A DNA stretch of 64,000 nt from a bacterium (GTDB taxonomy: Bacteria > Spirochaetota > Leptospiria > Leptospirales > Leptonemataceae): the NCBI GenBank assembly GCA_024742665.1, contig JANSYA010000001.1, positions 1 to 64,000 on the forward strand. The letters are read 5' to 3'. Under the pieces are notes generated by a model, which worked only from the letters and a program-made list of their open reading frames with translations, had not been told where the DNA came from and did not search any database. Positions 61,076 to 64,000 of this stretch are shown one piece after another. Every line of letters starts with the position of its first letter. Within the stretch, counting starts at the first letter, position 1. A program made the position numbers and the translations under genes.

Positions 61076-62089
61076 TCAGTCGAAACGAATTCTCGGGTCG
61101 ATCACCACGTATAAAATATCTGAAAAGAGTCGGCCAAGCATGGTCAGCACCCCGACCATCAGGATAATGCCCATCACCACGTTGTAGTCGCGGTCCAGGA
61201 TCGAAGTGTATACCAGGAGCCCCATGCCGTCGATGTTGAAAACCTTTTCAATTAAGAGCGCGCCGGCGAAGATTAGCGTGAAGATTTCGCTTAATCTCGT
61301 GGCGATTGGAATCAGCGCGTTGCGCAAAGCGTGCTTCCAGACGGCGACGCGAAAGGGCGCGCCTTTGACGACCGCCGTGCGAAGATAATCTTTACCAATT
61401 TCGTCGAGCAGGCTGTTTTTCATAAGCAGAGTTAGAAACGCGAACTCCCCCACCATGTAACAGACCATGGGCAGCGCCATATGATGTAAAAAGTCGAGAA
61501 CCTGATCGACAGGACCCATGAACTCCCAGTCGTCCGATACCACGCCGGACACCGGAAAGAGATCGAGGTAGCTGCCCCCCGCAAAAAACACGATCAGCAA
61601 AAGGCCCAGAACATAACCTGGAATTACGTAGCCGGCGAAAATTATCGCCGAGCTGCCTATGTCGAAACCGGACTGGTGTTCGAGCGCCTTTTTGAATCCG
61701 AGGGGAATGCAAACGGCGTAGGCGATCAGAAACGAAGTCAGTCCAAAGAACAGCGAAATCGGCATGCGCTGTTTGATGACGTCCCACACGGGTTCATGAT
61801 AGCTGAAGCTTTCGCCGAGATCGAGCTGCAGCACGTTGCCCAGCCACAGAAAATAACGTTCGTACGCGGGCCGATCGTAGCCGTAGTAGGCGCGGATATT
61901 TTCCATCTCCGCCTCGGTGATCGCCGTATTGACATCGAGGCCCTGGGCGCTCAGGGATTGCTGGATTTTCGCGATGTACTGCTCGACGGGGCCGCCGGGC
62001 AGGAACTGGATCAGTGTAAACAGCAGGATGGTGATCCCGAGAATGGTCGGGATCATCAAAAGCAGTCTTCTAATTATATAGGCTTTCAC
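61076..62089 (-). CDS. yejB: Peptide ABC transporter permease, YejB-like
   Basis: 337 residues from GTG 62089. MKAYIIRRLLLMIPTILGIT, then LIQFLPGGPVEQYIAKIQQ is YejB-like. Six hydrophobic segments and the EAA loop (AVVKGAPFRVAVWKHALRNA) follow. Forms the inner-membrane channel with YejE. Confidence 0.9.
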   Translation of the reverse strand: MKAYIIRRLLLMIPTILGITILLFTLIQFLPGGPVEQYIAKIQQSLSAQGLDVNTAITEAEMENIRAYYGYDRPAYERYFLWLGNVLQLDLGESFSYHEPVWDVIKQRMPISLFFGLTSFLIAYAVCIPLGFKKALEHQSGFDIGSSAIIFAGYVIPGYVLGLLLIVFFAGGSYLDLFPVSGVVSDDWEFMGPVDQVLDFLHHMALPMVCYMVGEFAFLTLLMKNSLLDEIGKDYLRTAVVKGAPFRVAVWKHALRNALIPIATRLSEIFTLIFAGALLIEKVFNIDGMGLLVYTSILDRDYNVVMGIILMVGVLTMLGRLFSDILYVVIDPRIRFD

Positions 62090-62152
62090 TCAGTCGTCTT
62101 ACAGTTTGATCGGAGCGCGGCCGTTCGGGTGCGCCGCGGGGTCCAGTCTGGC

Positions 62153-63979
62153 TCAGTCTTTATAGATGATCGTGCCGGGTTCTTTGGGCAGCGGGGTTTC
62201 ATTTTTCACGGCCTCTTCGAAGGCCTTGATTTTGGCCGGATCGTACCACCAGTAAACCAGCGCCGAATTTTCGCGGTTGAATTTATTCAGCACATTTTTC
62301 GGCGTCGCGAATTTATTATAATAAAGCAAACGCGTGCGATCGGACTGCCACAGCAGCACGAAGGGATTGATCTCATCAAGGCGGGCGTCCAATTGGCGGA
62401 TCAGCGCGTCGCGGCGGCCCAGATTCGGCTCGGACTCCAATTGGTCGAGGATCGCGTCGATTCGCTCGTCTTTGATGCCGGCGTAGTTGAAAGACGATTT
62501 CTTATCCGCCTGATCTGAGCGGAGCAGGGGGGCGGGATCGCGCAGGCGGCTTGCTCCCGTATTAACCCAGAATAAGTCAAAGTTAAACTCATCGAGCCGC
62601 TTTTGAACTTCGGTCATAGAAAAATGATCGATCTTCGCCTGAATGCCCGCCTTTTTCAGATCCTCCAGATATACGTTCAGATGGCGTTGATCGTTGGCGA
62701 AGGTCAAAAAGGTTATGGAGAGCGGCTGGCCGTCTTTCGCGCGAATGCCGCCTTTGCCGACGGTCCAGCCGGCTTCATCCAGCAGCGCACGAGCTTTCTC
62801 GGCGTTAAAGAGACGCAGTTCAATGTTTGGATTTTTGTAGCCGGGATACAAATCCGGAAAATAGGAGTTCAGTAGAATGTACTGATTGAACATCAGTTTT
62901 TCGTTCATCCGGCCGCGGTCGAGCAAATACTGCAGGGCCCGGCGCACACGCACGTCCTGAAACTGCGGCCGCCGCATATTGATGGCGATGCCCTGGAAGC
63001 CGCGCGGTTCTTTATTCGAAATCTCCTGACGCACGACGTAGCCCTTTTGCACGTCGTCAAAATTCGTTTGCTGAGCCCAGGTCGAAGCGGTATAAACCGC
63101 GAACATATCGTAGTCGCCTTTTTTGAAGGCTTCGAGAGCCGCGTTGCGGTCTTCGATGAATTTGTACCGAATGTAATCGAAATTGTATTTGTTTTGATTA
63201 TAGCGTTTTGTGCGGCCCCACCAGTCGCTGCGGCGTTCGAGCAGCGCGAAGCGGTTGCGGCGCACCTGGCTCAGCTTGTACGGGCCGCTGACCACCGGAA
63301 AATCAAAAGTAATCTTGTTGAAGTCTTCGCCTTCCCAGACGTGCTTCGGAAAGGCGAAGAAGCCCCCGGCGTCCCAGAAGGCCTTCCAGTATTTCTCTTT
63401 GGCGACGATGCGCACGGTTTTGTCGTCGATGATTTCCGGGCGTTCGAAGCGGCCGACGCTTACGCGGTAGACCGTCGTCAGATTTTTTTCGTTCATGATC
63501 ACGTCGTAATAGAACTGAATATCTTCTGCGGTGATCGGATGTCCGTCGCTCCAGGTTGCGTTCGGGTGAATCTTGAAGGTGAAGGTCTTGCCGTCCGGAT
63601 TATTCTGCCATTCCGTCGCCAGATCGCCCACGGGGCGGTTGTCGGTGGAGTGCAGATCCACCAGGCTGTGAAACATCAGGGAGTTGATTTCGGAAACGGT
63701 GGCCCAGTTTTCGAGCCAGGAATTGAGCGTCTTCGGAAAGGGGCCGCCCCAGCGATTCAGCACGCCGCCGCGCACGGCGTTCTGGCCCGCGATCGGATCG
63801 ACTTCGCCTTTTTGTTCTAATTCAATCGGCGTGTCCTGGATCGGCGGGAGGCCGGCCGCCTCTTTTTTTCCGTTGCAATTCCAGAGGGCCGTCGCCATCA
63901 ACAGAAGTCCGCAGGCGACTGCGGCGCGGCGAGCGACGGAACTGAGCGTGATCGATTCGAATTCTTGGTTTTTTTTCAT
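62153..63979 (-). CDS. yejA: YejA-like extracellular peptide-binding lipoprotein
   Basis: 608 residues, family 5 solute-binding fold. The signal (AACGLLLMATALWNC-like stretch) ends in a spirochaetal lipobox with Cys34. The mature N-terminus has GGVLNRWGGPFPKTLNSWLE. NPDGKTFTFKIHPNATWSDG and GFQGIAINMRRPQFQDVRVR are YejA features. It captures peptides for the Yej permease. First gene of the operon. No clear Shine-Dalgarno precedes the ATG, and its promoter probably lies at or beyond the window end. Confidence 0.91.
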   Translation of the reverse strand: MKKNQEFESITLSSVARRAAVACGLLLMATALWNCNGKKEAAGLPPIQDTPIELEQKGEVDPIAGQNAVRGGVLNRWGGPFPKTLNSWLENWATVSEINSLMFHSLVDLHSTDNRPVGDLATEWQNNPDGKTFTFKIHPNATWSDGHPITAEDIQFYYDVIMNEKNLTTVYRVSVGRFERPEIIDDKTVRIVAKEKYWKAFWDAGGFFAFPKHVWEGEDFNKITFDFPVVSGPYKLSQVRRNRFALLERRSDWWGRTKRYNQNKYNFDYIRYKFIEDRNAALEAFKKGDYDMFAVYTASTWAQQTNFDDVQKGYVVRQEISNKEPRGFQGIAINMRRPQFQDVRVRRALQYLLDRGRMNEKLMFNQYILLNSYFPDLYPGYKNPNIELRLFNAEKARALLDEAGWTVGKGGIRAKDGQPLSITFLTFANDQRHLNVYLEDLKKAGIQAKIDHFSMTEVQKRLDEFNFDLFWVNTGASRLRDPAPLLRSDQADKKSSFNYAGIKDERIDAILDQLESEPNLGRRDALIRQLDARLDEINPFVLLWQSDRTRLLYYNKFATPKNVLNKFNRENSALVYWWYDPAKIKAFEEAVKNETPLPKEPGTIIYKD

Positions 63980-64000
63980 AGGGGGCGGCGGTTATAAATA

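Noticed and set aside
63047..63820. 257-codon plus-strand frame opposite the binding-protein gene
   Set aside because: It lies wholly antisense to the yejA-like coding region and has no recognisable protein features.

Overview
The window looks like chromosomal DNA of a GC-rich spirochaete, most likely a member of Leptospirales (inference from content, no database search). Many secreted proteins carry relaxed spirochaete-type lipoboxes (for example ALWNC, SIGAC, TASGC, SISGLNC). The clusters rplU-prp-rpmA-obgE-proB and proA-nadD-lytR-like-rsfS, a FlgM-type anti-sigma-28 protein, a 7TM-SpoIIE phosphatase and several SUMF1, MORN and DUF-type proteins fit that group. No rRNA and no CRISPR array are visible. 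One tRNA-like gene is present.

Layout. 1-2.7 kb is an accessory segment: the tail and right end of an IS3-family element, a 786-residue protein I do not recognise, and, directly upstream of it on the same strand, a tRNA-Gly(UCC)-like gene. That gene has four perfect stems and an encoded CCA but lacks G18G19 and the T54-T55-C56 motif. 2.8-12.1 kb is a minus-strand run: a six-haem cytochrome, two lipoproteins, a TetR regulator, a methyltransferase, a family 2 glycosyltransferase and a lipoprotein 7TM/SpoIIE phosphatase. 12.2-25.9 kb is mixed: small membrane proteins, a DUF1569 lipoprotein, a thiolase-like protein without its nucleophilic Cys, an ECF sigma/anti-sigma pair, rsmI-flgM with a strong terminator, a 31-residue membrane microprotein, a lysoplasmalogenase-like protein, a three-gene lipoprotein operon and an Mrp ATPase.

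25.9-35 kb holds housekeeping genes in two minus-strand clusters (rplU to proB; proA to rsfS), separated by two plus-strand genes. 35.3-50 kb contains a large protein with a long Glu-Pro dipeptide tract, an RNA uracil methyltransferase, an EAL phosphodiesterase with a degenerate GGDEF domain, malic enzyme, a glutamate-synthase-like protein, a PLD-family lipoprotein, two proteins with degenerate class III cyclase domains around a YcaQ-type glycosylase, and a metallo-beta-lactamase-fold enzyme. 50.4-57.1 kb carries a TMEM220/SUMF1 pair, a large spirochaete-type hypothetical protein with a membrane partner, RidA and TrmH. 57.2-64 kb is a Yej/Opp-type peptide importer (binding protein, two permeases, two separate ATPases) followed by an NlpC/P60 peptidoglycan endopeptidase, a pairing that suggests peptide or muropeptide uptake.

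The most unusual item is the non-canonical tRNA-Gly linked to the unknown 786-residue protein. Loss of both halves of the D-loop/T-loop contact is reminiscent of glycine tRNAs dedicated to non-ribosomal use. Its leader also contains a perfect 10-bp complement to the 5' acceptor strand.
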